64,000 nt of DNA from Halosolutus gelatinilyticus (lineage in GTDB: Archaea; Halobacteriota; Halobacteria; Halobacteriales; Natrialbaceae): positions 62,001 through 126,000 of the forward strand of contig NZ_CP095492.1 of assembly GCF_023028105.1 (NCBI RefSeq), written 5' to 3'. The position numbers were made by a program, and so were the translations under genes. The notes under the pieces were generated by a model. It was given only the letters and a program-made list of their open reading frames with translations, did no database searches and had not been told where the DNA came from. The first letter of the stretch is position 1; every line of letters starts with the position of its first letter. Below, in pieces: positions 9,730-18,725 of the stretch.

Positions 9730-10643
9730 CGGTTATCACCTCCGAGGAAGTAGTAGCTGGTCGCTGACACGGCGATCAGAATCATGAACAGGACGTAGCC
9801 GACCGCGGCGGCGTACCCGAACTGTCGGCCGGTAAACGCCGTATCGTAGAGGTAGAGGACGATCGTCGTCGTCGAGAACGACGGACCGCCGTTGGTCATG
9901 ATGAACGGCTGTCCGAACACCTGGAACGAGCCGACGAACGTCACGATGACGACGAAGATCAACGGATTCTGCATCTGCGGAATCGTGATGTCGCGCATCA
10001 TCCGCCACGTGCTCGCGCCGTCCAGTTTCGCCGCCTCGTAGAGACGATCCGAAACGTTCTGGCGCGCGGCCAGCAGGATGATGAAGTTAAACGCCAGCTG
10101 CCACCAGATCGTCGCGATAGCGATGGCGGGCATCGCGAGACTGTGGGAAGTCAACCAGTTGCCGCCGCCGACGTAGTACGGGACGAGTCCCGAGGCGCTG
10201 AAGATCTCCGTCCAGAGGAGACCGACGACCGCGACGGTCAGCACGTACGGGCTGAAGAAAATCGTCCGTAACAGCCACTGTCCCTTCACGTCGCGGTTGA
10301 CGCCGAGCGCCAGGAACAGCGAGCCGACGACGATCGGCGGCACCGTCAGGACGACGAAGTAGACGGTGTTTCGCAACGCGTTCCAGAAGTCCGGATCCGA
10401 AAGCAGGACCTGGTAGTTCTCGAAGCCGATGAACTGCGACTGGGCGGGATCGAGCGCGTTCCAGTCGTGTAAGCTCATGTACAGCGCCAGCAGCAGCGGT
10501 CCGAAGAGGAAGGTCCCGGCGATCAGGAGATAGGGGAGCGCGAAGGTACCCCCTGCAATCAGCTCGCGGACCCACGACTGCGAGAGGTCGACGAGTCCCG
10601 ATTCGTCCGCGTTCGCGTCGGTTTGTTGGGTTGCTTGTGCCAT
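9726..10643 (-). CDS. Carbohydrate ABC transporter permease, MalF/UgpA type
   Basis: A 305-residue permease partner. Hydrophobic helices begin at about residue 33 (TFALPYLLIAGTFLFGPLL), and the EAA loop reads YEAAKLDGASTWRMMRDIT before the last helices. It follows the solute-binding protein gene by two bases and overlaps the next permease by four, a tight operon. With the MalG-type subunit it would form the membrane channel for a mono- or oligosaccharide. Confidence 0.95.
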   Translation of the reverse strand: MAQATQQTDANADESGLVDLSQSWVRELIAGGTFALPYLLIAGTFLFGPLLLALYMSLHDWNALDPAQSQFIGFENYQVLLSDPDFWNALRNTVYFVVLTVPPIVVGSLFLALGVNRDVKGQWLLRTIFFSPYVLTVAVVGLLWTEIFSASGLVPYYVGGGNWLTSHSLAMPAIAIATIWWQLAFNFIILLAARQNVSDRLYEAAKLDGASTWRMMRDITIPQMQNPLIFVVIVTFVGSFQVFGQPFIMTNGGPSFSTTTIVLYLYDTAFTGRQFGYAAAVGYVLFMILIAVSATSYYFLGGDNR

Positions 10644-10645
10644 GA

Positions 10646-11974
10646 TTATCTCCTGTTAAACGTTTGTCTGACGCCCTCGGTCGCGGTTTCGATCACTTCC
10701 TCCGGCGCCATGTTTCCGGCGCGCATGTCGTCGAGCGGCTGGTAGATCTGCTCCGTGTACTCTTCGACGTTCGGCGTCGCGGGCGGGCGGATGAACTGAT
10801 CGTTCTCCACCATGTTGAAGAACGTCTCGAGGGTCTGGCTCCAGGTGTCCGACTCCCGAAGGCCGTCGCTCTCGATCGCCGCCTCGCTGGCAGGGAGGTG
10901 ACCGGCCTCGGATCCCCACCGGGCGTTGAACTCCTGTGAAAGCAAGCGGACGGTCTCGATTGCGTCCTCGAGTCGCGCCTGGTCTCGTTCGTCGCTCTGG
11001 GGAATAATCAGCATGTGACTGTCCCCGACCGTCACCGGATCGTCCGCATCCGGCATGATGAACGGCTCGGTCATCCCGAAGTCGAAGCCCGCTTCGCGGA
11101 CGACGCTGATGTGCCAGGTGCCCTCGATCTTCATCCCGACCTCGCCGCGATTCCACGCGTCCCAGCCGGTTCCGGGGTCGACGGGCGCCCACTCGTGTTC
11201 GTGGACCCAGTCGTGCATCTCCTGGACGACCGCGTGGCCGTCGTCGGTGTCGAAGGCGGGTTCGTAGTCCTCGGTCAGGATTTGGCCGCCTCGGCCGTGA
11301 AGTAACATTCGCATGACTTCGGCGTGGAACTGGCCGTCGAAGTAGTCGAAGGCGTAGTGGTCCGTGTTCTCGAGGATCGCGTTGGCAGCCTCGTAAAACC
11401 GGTCCGGCGTGTTCGGCGGCTTCTCCGGATCGAGACCAGCCTCCTCGAAGATTTCCTTGTTGTAGTAGAGCCCAAACGGGTGCGTGTCGAGCGGGACCGC
11501 GAGCTGTTCGCCGTCGACGACGCCGCCTTGAGCCACCTCCTCCAGGTACGGATCGGTTCCGATCTCGTCGGTGACGGAGACGATGCTGTCCTCGTAGTCC
11601 CGCATCATGCGCGAGTGCATCACCGCGACGTCCGGCGGATTGCCGCCGACCATCGACGTGTAGAGACGACCGTAGTGTTCGTCCCACGGGACCCGCTGGC
11701 GGTTGATTCGTAACCCGTCGTACTCGTCGCTCTCGTTTATTTCGTCGACCATCGCTTCCATGACGGTTCCGTCGCCGCCGCCGAAGAGCGTCCAGTACTC
11801 GACGCCGTCGCGCGAACTACCGATGTAACCCGTATAACCCGTACAGCCGGCGATGGCGCTGACTCCGGCGACACCGGTCGCCTGCAGGAATCGTCGACGA
11901 CTTACTCGCCGCGACTGGCCGCGGTCAGGCGGACGGAGTATGGTTTCACCCCTATTGCTGTTGCCCGTTGGCAT
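10646..11974 (-). CDS. Extracellular sugar-binding lipoprotein of the CUT1 transporter
   Basis: A 442-residue family 1 solute-binding protein. The N-terminus has RRVSRRRFLQ (Tat motif) and AIAGC (lipobox Cys about 44), so it is exported folded and anchored to the membrane lipid. The mature part contains typical segments such as EYWTLFGGGDG near its start and YYNKEIFEEAGLDP. It should bind the sugar outside the cell and deliver it to the two permeases that follow. It is the first gene of the transporter cluster; a 7-bp inverted repeat lies in its promoter. Ligand identity is not readable, but neighbours suggest an arabinose- or uronate-containing oligosaccharide. Confidence 0.93.
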   Translation of the reverse strand: MPTGNSNRGETILRPPDRGQSRRVSRRRFLQATGVAGVSAIAGCTGYTGYIGSSRDGVEYWTLFGGGDGTVMEAMVDEINESDEYDGLRINRQRVPWDEHYGRLYTSMVGGNPPDVAVMHSRMMRDYEDSIVSVTDEIGTDPYLEEVAQGGVVDGEQLAVPLDTHPFGLYYNKEIFEEAGLDPEKPPNTPDRFYEAANAILENTDHYAFDYFDGQFHAEVMRMLLHGRGGQILTEDYEPAFDTDDGHAVVQEMHDWVHEHEWAPVDPGTGWDAWNRGEVGMKIEGTWHISVVREAGFDFGMTEPFIMPDADDPVTVGDSHMLIIPQSDERDQARLEDAIETVRLLSQEFNARWGSEAGHLPASEAAIESDGLRESDTWSQTLETFFNMVENDQFIRPPATPNVEEYTEQIYQPLDDMRAGNMAPEEVIETATEGVRQTFNRR

Positions 11975-11980
11975 ACCTCA

Positions 11981-12001
11981 ATATGATTAAACACATCATA
12001 T
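11981..12001 (-). promoter_or_regulatory. Promoter and possible operator of the sugar transporter operon
   Basis: ATATGAT and ATCATAT (7-bp arms, 7-bp spacer) form a perfect inverted repeat 7-27 bp upstream of the solute-binding protein ATG at 11974. The AT-rich TTTAATCATAT stretch within it is at TATA-box distance for a leaderless message, so a regulator bound here would block TFB/TBP. Function is inferred from position only. Confidence 0.5.
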
Positions 12002-12183
12002 GTATTTTCCGGTCAGTAGCACTAGAGTTCACCCCTTCTAAACGGAGAATCGGAACGAAAATCGACAGGTATCTCACGGACGATTGCTGCGGTATTGATT
12101 CGCATAGTTCTGGTGCGGAAATCGCAGCGCAACCGGCAATCGAAACCGACGCCTATCGAGCGAGCGAATCGACGCCGAGCCGA

Positions 12184-12957
12184 TCAGAACGCGCTATCTG
12201 CGAATCCGCCGTCGACGGTCAGCACCTCGCCAGTGACGAACGAGGCCGCGTCGCTCGCGAGGTAGATCGCCGCGCCGACGACCTCGTCGCGTTCGCCGAC
12301 GCGTCCGAGCGGTGTCCGCTCGTCGATCCGATCGCGCTTCTTCGTCCCCTCGGCGTAGGTGTCGGCGTTTTGCGGCGTGATGAAAAAGCCCGGCGCGACC
12401 GCGTTGACCCGGATCTCGGGCGCGAGTTCCTTCGCGGACGCACGGGTGAAGGCCTCGACGCCGCCTTTCGCCGCGGAGTATGCGGGGAGGTTCGCCATCG
12501 AGAGCCGCGCCGCAAGCGAGGAAATGTTCACGATACTTCCGCCCTCGTCCATCGCGGGCGCGAACGTCTGCGTGACGCGTCGCACGCCGTCGAGTTGGAT
12601 GGCGGTGACGAAATCCCACTCGTCGTCGCTGATCTCGAGGACGGTATCGCGCGAAATCGCTCCTTGCGAGGCGACCACGACGTCGATCCCGCCCAAGGCC
12701 TCTTCCGCGGTCTCGCGGACGTTCTCGAGCGACTCCCGGTCGGTCACGTCGCAGGTGACCCGAGCCGTGTTCGCGCCGCGGTCCTCGAGCAGATCGGCCG
12801 TCGCGTCGACCTTGTCCTCGGATCGACTCGTCGCGACGACGTCCGCCCCGTCGGCCGCGAATCCCAGCGCGATGGCCTGGCCGAGCCCGCTCGTGCCGCC
12901 GATCACGACGGCGCGTTCGTCCGCAACGGTCACTGGCGTGTGCGTATAGTCGTCCAT
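12184..12957 (-). CDS. SDR-family NAD(P)-dependent sugar/uronate dehydrogenase
   Basis: A 257-residue classical short-chain dehydrogenase. The Rossmann motif is GGTSGLG (about 20-26), the NNAG-like position reads ASQGA, and the catalytic Tyr-Lys is in YSAAKGG; the end EVLTVDGGFADS is typical. It probably oxidises a sugar or reduces a keto-uronate, but the substrate is unknown. The unusual SQGA in place of NNAG is worth noting. It is divergent from the GH51 gene at 13124, sharing a 166-bp promoter region, which suggests joint control with arabinose-releasing enzymes. Confidence 0.9.
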   Translation of the reverse strand: MDDYTHTPVTVADERAVVIGGTSGLGQAIALGFAADGADVVATSRSEDKVDATADLLEDRGANTARVTCDVTDRESLENVRETAEEALGGIDVVVASQGAISRDTVLEISDDEWDFVTAIQLDGVRRVTQTFAPAMDEGGSIVNISSLAARLSMANLPAYSAAKGGVEAFTRASAKELAPEIRVNAVAPGFFITPQNADTYAEGTKKRDRIDERTPLGRVGERDEVVGAAIYLASDAASFVTGEVLTVDGGFADSAF

Positions 12958-13090
12958 ACGTCAGCCGAACCCGTGCGCCGCTATGAACGTTTTCATGACC
13001 GACATCGGTGCGGTAGGCGAGACGCGAGGATCGAGCGTCGAACGCGCGCCGAGTCCCGCGGTTCTTTCGAAACGAGCTAACCCGAAGTAT

Positions 13091-13100
13091 TAATATAGAT
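13091..13100 (+). promoter_or_regulatory. TATA box for the cytosolic GH51 gene
   Basis: TAATATAGAT is centred about 28 bases before the ATG at 13124, the spacing of a leaderless haloarchaeal promoter. It lies in the shared region between the divergent SDR and GH51 genes. Confidence 0.6.
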
Positions 13101-13123
13101 ATGTGCAAACATCGAGTTAGTGC

Positions 13124-14623
13124 ATGACTGACGCACGTATAACAGTCCATACTGAGGCGAGTATCGATCGGATCGCGCCCGAAGTCCACGGGCACTTCTC
13201 CGAGCACCTCGGTCGGTGTATCTATGGAGGCATCTGGCACGCGGACAGCGCCGACGAGGGCGGATTCCGGGAAGATACCGTCTCGCTGCTGGCCGATCTC
13301 GATCTCCCCGTGTTGCGGTGGCCGGGCGGCTGTTTCGCCGACGACTACCACTGGGAGGACGGCATCGGGCCGCAGGCGGACCGACCGCGCCGCCGAAACC
13401 TCTTCTGGGCACAGGGTCCCGAGGAGATCCCCGAAGAGTCGAACGCCTTCGGCACCGACGAGTTCCTCGAGTTCTGCGAGCGGATCGGAACCGAGCCCTA
13501 CCTCGCAGCCAACGTCGGGTCCGGCGACCCCCAGGAGGCGGCGAACTGGGTCGAGTACTGCAACTACGACGGCGACACCGAACTCGCGGACCGACGCCGC
13601 GAGAACGGCCGCGAGGAACCCTACGGCGTGAAATACTGGGGACTCGGCAACGAGAACTGGGGCTGTGGCGGCCAGATGACCCCCGAACAGTACGCCGACG
13701 AGTACCGCCGGTTCGCGACATACGTCGGCACCATGGACAACCTGATGCTCGATCACGACCTCGAGCTCATCGCCTGCGGGTTCGAGCAACACGAGTGGAA
13801 CCGCCGCTTCCTGGAGAAGGTCAACGAATCGCCCTGGGGCGTGGATTTCCCGCTCGACCACCTCACGCTGCACCACTACTACGGACGGACGATATCCGTC
13901 GCCGAAGCCGACGAGGACCAGTACGATCGGTTCCTCGCGGACGCCCTCGAGATGGAACGCCACATCGAGCGCATGGCCGGGGCGATCAACGCGGTGGCAA
14001 CGACCCGCGACATCGGCGTGATCATCGACGAGTGGGGCGCCTGGCACACCGAAGCGACGGCCGATAACGGCCTCGAACAGCCGGGGAACGTACTCGACGC
14101 GCTCTCGGCGGCGGCCGTCCTCGACATCTTCAACGACTACAGCGACGTCGTGACGATGACGAACATCGCCCAGACGGTCAACGTCCTCCAGTGTCTCGTC
14201 GAAACCGACGAGACCGACGCGTGGGCGCGGCCGACCTACCGCGTGTTCGACCTCTACGCACCGCACAAGGGCAACGAAGCCGTTCGAACGACCGTCGAGA
14301 CGCCGAGTCGCGAACTCGCAGACGACCGAAAACTTCCGCTCGTGGGCGCGTCGGCGTCGGTCGGCGACGACGAGACGTACGTGACGGTCACGAACCTCGA
14401 CTGCCGCGAGGACCACGCCGTCGAACTCTCCCTCGAGGGGACGCGTCTCGACGAGGGTGACGTCCGCGCCGAGATCCTGTTCGCCGATCAGGACCCCGCA
14501 CGCGAGGTGACGGCCGACAACGCCGACGAGTTCACCGCCGCGGACCTCGCCGTCTCTACCGACGGCGACTCGATCGAGGCAGAGCTGCCGCCGTCGACGG
14601 TCGCCGCGATCTCGATCCGATGA
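13124..14623 (+). CDS. abfA: GH51 alpha-L-arabinofuranosidase (cytosolic)
   Basis: A 499-residue enzyme close in length and layout to bacterial intracellular AbfA. It starts directly with the barrel (EVHGHFSEHLGRCIYGGIW), has the acid/base Glu 177 in YWGLGNENWG and the nucleophile Glu 303 in VIIDEWGAWH, and ends in a beta-sandwich (VTNLDCREDHAVELSLEG). No signal peptide is present, so it should act on short arabino-oligosaccharides after uptake. It is divergent from the SDR gene. The substrate class is fairly secure; preference for alpha-1,2, 1,3 or 1,5 linkages is not. Confidence 0.93.
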   Translation: MTDARITVHTEASIDRIAPEVHGHFSEHLGRCIYGGIWHADSADEGGFREDTVSLLADLDLPVLRWPGGCFADDYHWEDGIGPQADRPRRRNLFWAQGPEEIPEESNAFGTDEFLEFCERIGTEPYLAANVGSGDPQEAANWVEYCNYDGDTELADRRRENGREEPYGVKYWGLGNENWGCGGQMTPEQYADEYRRFATYVGTMDNLMLDHDLELIACGFEQHEWNRRFLEKVNESPWGVDFPLDHLTLHHYYGRTISVAEADEDQYDRFLADALEMERHIERMAGAINAVATTRDIGVIIDEWGAWHTEATADNGLEQPGNVLDALSAAAVLDIFNDYSDVVTMTNIAQTVNVLQCLVETDETDAWARPTYRVFDLYAPHKGNEAVRTTVETPSRELADDRKLPLVGASASVGDDETYVTVTNLDCREDHAVELSLEGTRLDEGDVRAEILFADQDPAREVTADNADEFTAADLAVSTDGDSIEAELPPSTVAAISIR

Positions 14624-14867
14624 CCCCGACCACGGTAGTTCGTCCCTGACCTTGCGGCTCTCGCGTCGCGCGAGACGCCGACGATCGAGGACGCCGATCG
14701 CACAGAGGGATCGAGGAGATTGCGAGGAGTTCGACTCCTTCTCGGACTATGTGCTCGGCGACGAGGCCGACGACGGCTGACTTCGGGGGCGCCCCGGATC
14801 CGCCTTCGACGGCGAATTCGCCCGCGAAGTAGTAACGATTATGATTGATACGCTAAAACAGGGTGGC

Positions 14868-15980
14868 ATGACATACCGAGTCGCAGTGATAGGCACCGGT
14901 TCGGAACCCGAAAATCCCGGCCGAGACGGCTACGCGATGGCGTATCACCACGCGGAAGGATACACCCAGGTCGACGAGTGCGACCTCGTGGCGTGCGCGG
15001 ACATCGTCTCGGAGAACGCGCGGGCGTTCGCCGGCGAGTACGATATCGACGAGGACGGCGTCTTCGCGGACTACGAGGAGATGCTCGAGGCCGTCGAACC
15101 CGACACCGTCTCGCTGTGCGTGCCCCCGAGTATCCACGCGCCGATCGCGATCGACTGCATTCGATCGGGCGTCGTCGAGGCGATCCACTGCGAGAAACCG
15201 ATGGCCGACACGTACGGCGGCGCGCGAACGATGGCCCTGGAGGCGGCCCGCCACGGCGTGCAGTTGACGTTCAACCACCAGCGACGGTTCAGCGATGCGG
15301 TGCGGACGGCGAAGGAACTGCTCGACGCCGGCGAGATCGGCGAACTCGAACGCGTCGAGTTTTCGGCGCCGGTCGGCATCTTCGACTACGGGAGCCACTC
15401 CTTCGACCTCTGTAACTACTTCAATGACGAGGTGCCTGCCGACTGGGTGTTCGGCCAGATCGACTACCGCGAGGAAAACGTGCTGTTCGGCTCGCACAAC
15501 GAGAACCAGGCCGTCGTCCTCTGGGAGTACGAAAACGGCGTCCACGGACTCGGGACGAGCGACAGCGCCGACGATCGCGGGCCGGCGAGCGCGGTCGCGT
15601 GTCACAACCGGTTGATCGGTGCCGAAGGCACGATCGAGGTCGGCCCGGTCGGCGACGAGAGCGAGGATCTACCGACGCTGCGGATCCGACGCGCCGGCGA
15701 CGAGCGGTGGGAGACGGTCGAAACCGAAGACGGCCTCCACAGCTGGGAGTTCGTCGACCGTGCGATCGCCGAAACCGTCCGGTGCCTGCGAGAGGGCGAG
15801 GAACCGGAACTCGGCGCGCAAAACGCGCTGAACGCGACCGAACAGATCTTCGGCGCATGGGAGTCCGCGCGCCAGCGCGGTCGGGTCGACCTCCCGCTCG
15901 AGATCGACGACAATCCGCTCGAATCGATGATCGAATCCGGCGAACTGTCTCCCGAACCGATGGAGACGGAGGACGCGTAG
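14868..15980 (+). CDS. Gfo/Idh/MocA family NAD(P)-dependent oxidoreductase
   Basis: About 370 residues. The N-terminal Rossmann fold starts VAVIGTGSEPENPG, with a longer than usual loop after the GxG, and continues to the EKP motif in HCEKPMADT; the C-terminal alpha/beta domain follows (FNHQRRFSDAV). Such enzymes oxidise or reduce sugars, inositols or uronates. ATG 14868 is chosen over ATG 14841 because the protein aligns from MTYRVAVIG and an AT-rich box precedes it by about 27 bp. The next gene starts at the base after its stop, so the pair is an operon. Confidence 0.88.
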   Translation: MTYRVAVIGTGSEPENPGRDGYAMAYHHAEGYTQVDECDLVACADIVSENARAFAGEYDIDEDGVFADYEEMLEAVEPDTVSLCVPPSIHAPIAIDCIRSGVVEAIHCEKPMADTYGGARTMALEAARHGVQLTFNHQRRFSDAVRTAKELLDAGEIGELERVEFSAPVGIFDYGSHSFDLCNYFNDEVPADWVFGQIDYREENVLFGSHNENQAVVLWEYENGVHGLGTSDSADDRGPASAVACHNRLIGAEGTIEVGPVGDESEDLPTLRIRRAGDERWETVETEDGLHSWEFVDRAIAETVRCLREGEEPELGAQNALNATEQIFGAWESARQRGRVDLPLEIDDNPLESMIESGELSPEPMETEDA

Positions 15981-16733
15981 ATGGCCCGGATTTCGATCTG
16001 CGTCGAGATGGTCTACGACGACGAGCCGTTCGCCGATCGCATCTCGCGGGCCGCCGAGGCGGGTGCCGACGCCGTCGAGTTCTGGGACTGGCGCGAGAAG
16101 GACCTCGAGACGATCGCGGAAACCGCCGATGCGGCCGACATTCCCATCGTCAGCTGCGTCGCGGGCGGAACGCTGACGGATCCCGACGCGGCCGACGACG
16201 CCGTCGAGACGATCCGCGAGTCGATCGAGATGGCGTCCGGTCTCGGGATCCCCACGCTCATCGTGACGACCGGACCGGATCAGGACGGCCTCGATCGGAC
16301 GACCCAACACGACAGCATCGTCGACGTCCTCTCGCGAGTCGCGCCCGACGCCGAAGCGGCGGACGTGACGCTCGTGCTGGAGCCGTTGAACAGGGCCGTC
16401 GATCATCCGAACTACTACCTCGAAACGTCCGAAGAAGGGTTCGAAATCGTCGACGAGGTCGGATCGCCGAACGTGAAACTGCTGTACGACGTCTACCACC
16501 AGCAGGTGACCGAAGGAAATCTCATTCGGACGATCACCGACAACGTCGATCGCATCGGCCACTTCCACATCGCCGACGTACCCGGCCGCCACGAACCCGG
16601 GACGGGCGAACTCGACTACGAAGCGATCATCAGGGCGATCGACGAGACGGCGTACGACGGGTACGTCGGCTGCGAGTTCTCGCCGATCGGTGGCGCCGAC
16701 GAAGCGGTCGACACCGTGCTAAGTTGGCGCTAA
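15981..16733 (+). CDS. Hydroxypyruvate isomerase-like TIM-barrel sugar isomerase
   Basis: A 250-residue protein of the Hyi/xylose-isomerase-like TIM-barrel group. Family segments are visible: VLEPLN (metal-ligand Glu), LLYDVYHQQ, HFHIADVPGRHEPGTGELDY and GCEFSP (second Glu). In this family the reaction is an aldose-ketose type isomerisation or epimerisation of a small hydroxy-keto acid or sugar. It starts immediately after the dehydrogenase stop, so the two enzymes probably act in sequence on one metabolite. A perfect 20-bp palindrome follows 50 bp downstream. Confidence 0.88.
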   Translation: MARISICVEMVYDDEPFADRISRAAEAGADAVEFWDWREKDLETIAETADAADIPIVSCVAGGTLTDPDAADDAVETIRESIEMASGLGIPTLIVTTGPDQDGLDRTTQHDSIVDVLSRVAPDAEAADVTLVLEPLNRAVDHPNYYLETSEEGFEIVDEVGSPNVKLLYDVYHQQVTEGNLIRTITDNVDRIGHFHIADVPGRHEPGTGELDYEAIIRAIDETAYDGYVGCEFSPIGGADEAVDTVLSWR

Positions 16734-16782
16734 CGGGAGGCGATCGATACGCCGCCGATCGCGTACAATGCGTTCTCGCTTT

Positions 16783-16802
16783 CTTCCGCCGTACGGCGGA
16801 AG
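16783..16802. terminator. 20-bp perfect palindrome after the isomerase gene
   Basis: CTTCCGCC-GTAC-GGCGGAAG is self-complementary over all 20 bases. It lies 50 bp after the isomerase stop and about 130 bp before the GH4 start. It could fold as an 8-bp stem in RNA at the operon end, or bind a dimeric protein. No T-run follows. Confidence 0.45.
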
Positions 16803-16930
16803 GCCACACGACGAACGAGGGGCCGTAGACAGTCCCTCGTGCAGCTGCTCCGGGAGGTGACGATAGCGTCCGGGAGAGTCGGACGGTCCATCCGGAACAA
16901 CTATTTGTATTTGATCTTCGTACTGGCCGT

Positions 16931-18358
16931 ATGCACCGACTCGGCGGAAACTCTCGAGTACAGTCACGACCATCGGTGAAGATCGGCTACGTCGGCGGCG
17001 GGAGTCAGGGGTGGGCGCACACGCTCATCAACGACCTCCTGCAGTGTACGGATATCGCCGGGAGCGTCTCGCTCTACGACGTCGACTACGAATCGGCCGC
17101 GAAGAACGCGAAGTTAGGCAACCGCCTGGCGGATCGATCCGACGTCTCCGGCGACTGGACGTTCGAGGCGCGCCGCGCTCTCGATGACGCCCTTGCGGAC
17201 GCGGACTGCGTGATCTGTTCGATTCAGGATCCGCCCGAGGAGACGTTCGTCCACGATATCGACGCCCCGCAGGAGTACGGCATCTACCAGACGGTCGCCG
17301 ATACGGTCGGCCCCGGCGGGACGATTCGCGCGCTCCGCGCGATCCCGCAGTACCGCGAGATCGCGGCGACGGTTCGCGAACAGTGTCCCGACGCGTGGGT
17401 GATCAACTACACGAACCCGATGACGGTCTGTACCCGGACGCTCTACGAGGAGTTCCCCGACATCAACGCCATCGGCCTCTGTCACGAGGTGCTCGAAGTG
17501 CAGCGATTCCTCTCGGAGATCGCCGAGACCTACGTCGACGGCGCCGCCGACGTCGATCCGGACGAGATCAACGTGACGGTAAAAGGAGTCAACCACTTCA
17601 CGTGGATCGACGAGGCGTACTGGCGCGATCACGATATCTTCCAGTATCTCGATCGCGAACTCGAGAAACGACAGCCGCTTCCGGGGTTCGAACCCGGCGA
17701 CCTGGACGACGACTCCTACTGGACGAACCACCGCCGGGTCGCGTTCGACCTCTACGATCGGTTCGGCCTGTTCGGCGCGGCCGGCGACCGCCACCTCGCG
17801 GAGTTCGTCCCCTGGTACCTCGCGCTCGACGAACCGGCGGAGATCCAGCGGTGGGGAATCCGCCTGACGCCGAGTTCCGCCCGCGTCGGCGGCAACGAGG
17901 GGCCGGCCAAGATGAACCGCTATCTGGACGGCGACGAGGAGTTCGAGTTCACCGAGTCCAATGAAGAGGCCGTCGACATCGTCCGCGCGCTCGTCGGTCT
18001 CGAGCCGGTCAAGACCCACGTCAACTATCCGAATCGCGGACAGACGCCCGACCTGCCGACGGGAGCCGTCGTCGAGACGAACGCCGTTATCACCGGCGGT
18101 GGGGTCGATCCGATCGTCGCCGGCGAACTCCCCCGCGAGATCAGATCGATGGTAATGACGGCCGTGAACAATCAGGAGACGCTCGTCGAGGCCGGCTTCG
18201 AGGGCGACCTCGATCTCGCCTTTCAGGCGTTTCTCAATGATCCGCTCGTCACGGTTCGACGCGACGAAGCGCAGGAACTGTTCGCCGAACTCGTCGAACT
18301 CGAGCACGACTACTTCGAGGCCTACGACCTCGACGACGCGGCCGTTCTCCAGGACTGA
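16931..18358 (+). CDS. GH4 NAD-dependent glycosidase, alpha-galacturonidase type (CHEV motif)
   Basis: A 475-residue family 4 glycosidase. The NAD-binding loop is KIGYVGGGSQGW (about 17-28), followed by INYTNPM and the CHEV motif at about 184-187, with NHFTW after it. GH4 enzymes cleave by an NAD+ and Mn2+ redox-elimination route. The CHEV version of the metal-Cys motif was described for alpha-galacturonidases such as Bacillus LplD, whereas alpha-glucosidases and alpha-galactosidases carry CHSV or CHN variants. The predicted role is therefore cutting alpha-galacturonides from pectin oligomers in the cytosol. A TATTTGTATT box at 16902-16911 stands about 25 bp before ATG 16931, supporting this start. 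Confidence 0.88.
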   Translation: MHRLGGNSRVQSRPSVKIGYVGGGSQGWAHTLINDLLQCTDIAGSVSLYDVDYESAAKNAKLGNRLADRSDVSGDWTFEARRALDDALADADCVICSIQDPPEETFVHDIDAPQEYGIYQTVADTVGPGGTIRALRAIPQYREIAATVREQCPDAWVINYTNPMTVCTRTLYEEFPDINAIGLCHEVLEVQRFLSEIAETYVDGAADVDPDEINVTVKGVNHFTWIDEAYWRDHDIFQYLDRELEKRQPLPGFEPGDLDDDSYWTNHRRVAFDLYDRFGLFGAAGDRHLAEFVPWYLALDEPAEIQRWGIRLTPSSARVGGNEGPAKMNRYLDGDEEFEFTESNEEAVDIVRALVGLEPVKTHVNYPNRGQTPDLPTGAVVETNAVITGGGVDPIVAGELPREIRSMVMTAVNNQETLVEAGFEGDLDLAFQAFLNDPLVTVRRDEAQELFAELVELEHDYFEAYDLDDAAVLQD

Positions 18359-18485
18359 CGTCGTCGCGCCCGGAGACCCGCGTTCGCGACCGTATCGCGG
18401 TACTCGGTGATCGCCGCCGGATCAATTCGATCAGACTCATAGTGGAAATTTAACCTCTCACTCGCCGTTACTTCCTATCGCCACC

Positions 18486-18620
18486 ATGGCACGAGACATC
18501 GTAAGAGCGGAGAACGTCCCATCGACGACGGCCGAGGCGTCGACCGACGACGGCGCGAACGTCGTTCAGTGGTCGGACAACGGCGGGGACCACCAGCGCT
18601 GGACGTTCGAGTCGATCTGA
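18486..18620 (+). pseudogene. Remnant of a ricin-B/CBM13 beta-trefoil repeat
   Basis: A 44-codon frame from ATG 18486 to TGA 18620. It holds one beta-trefoil repeat of the ricin-B lectin type: EASTDDGANVVQWSDNGG and then HQRWTF, the QxW motif that closes each repeat. A complete CBM13 needs three such repeats, so this is most likely the tail of a lost secreted glycoside hydrolase. An AT-rich box (GAAATTTAACC) about 40 bp upstream may still drive expression as a small protein. Confidence 0.6.
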
Positions 18621-18725
18621 GAGCGACGTCCGCCGCTCGCGCCGCACGACGGGACGGCGGGCCCGGACACCGATGCGCCGTTCGATTCCGACGGCCGAGT
18701 TCGACGCTGACGAATCGTCAGCGGC

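Noticed and set aside
8867-9739. Upstream half of a 510-codon frame that continues into the DUF624 gene
   Set aside because: This part overlaps the MalG-type permease and is Arg-rich; the real DUF624 start is the ATGA overlap at 8866.
14624-14840. Possible coding remnant after the GH51 gene (FDSFSDYVLGDEADDG and stop)
   Set aside because: Acidic and plausible, but too short and frameshifted to connect with any family.
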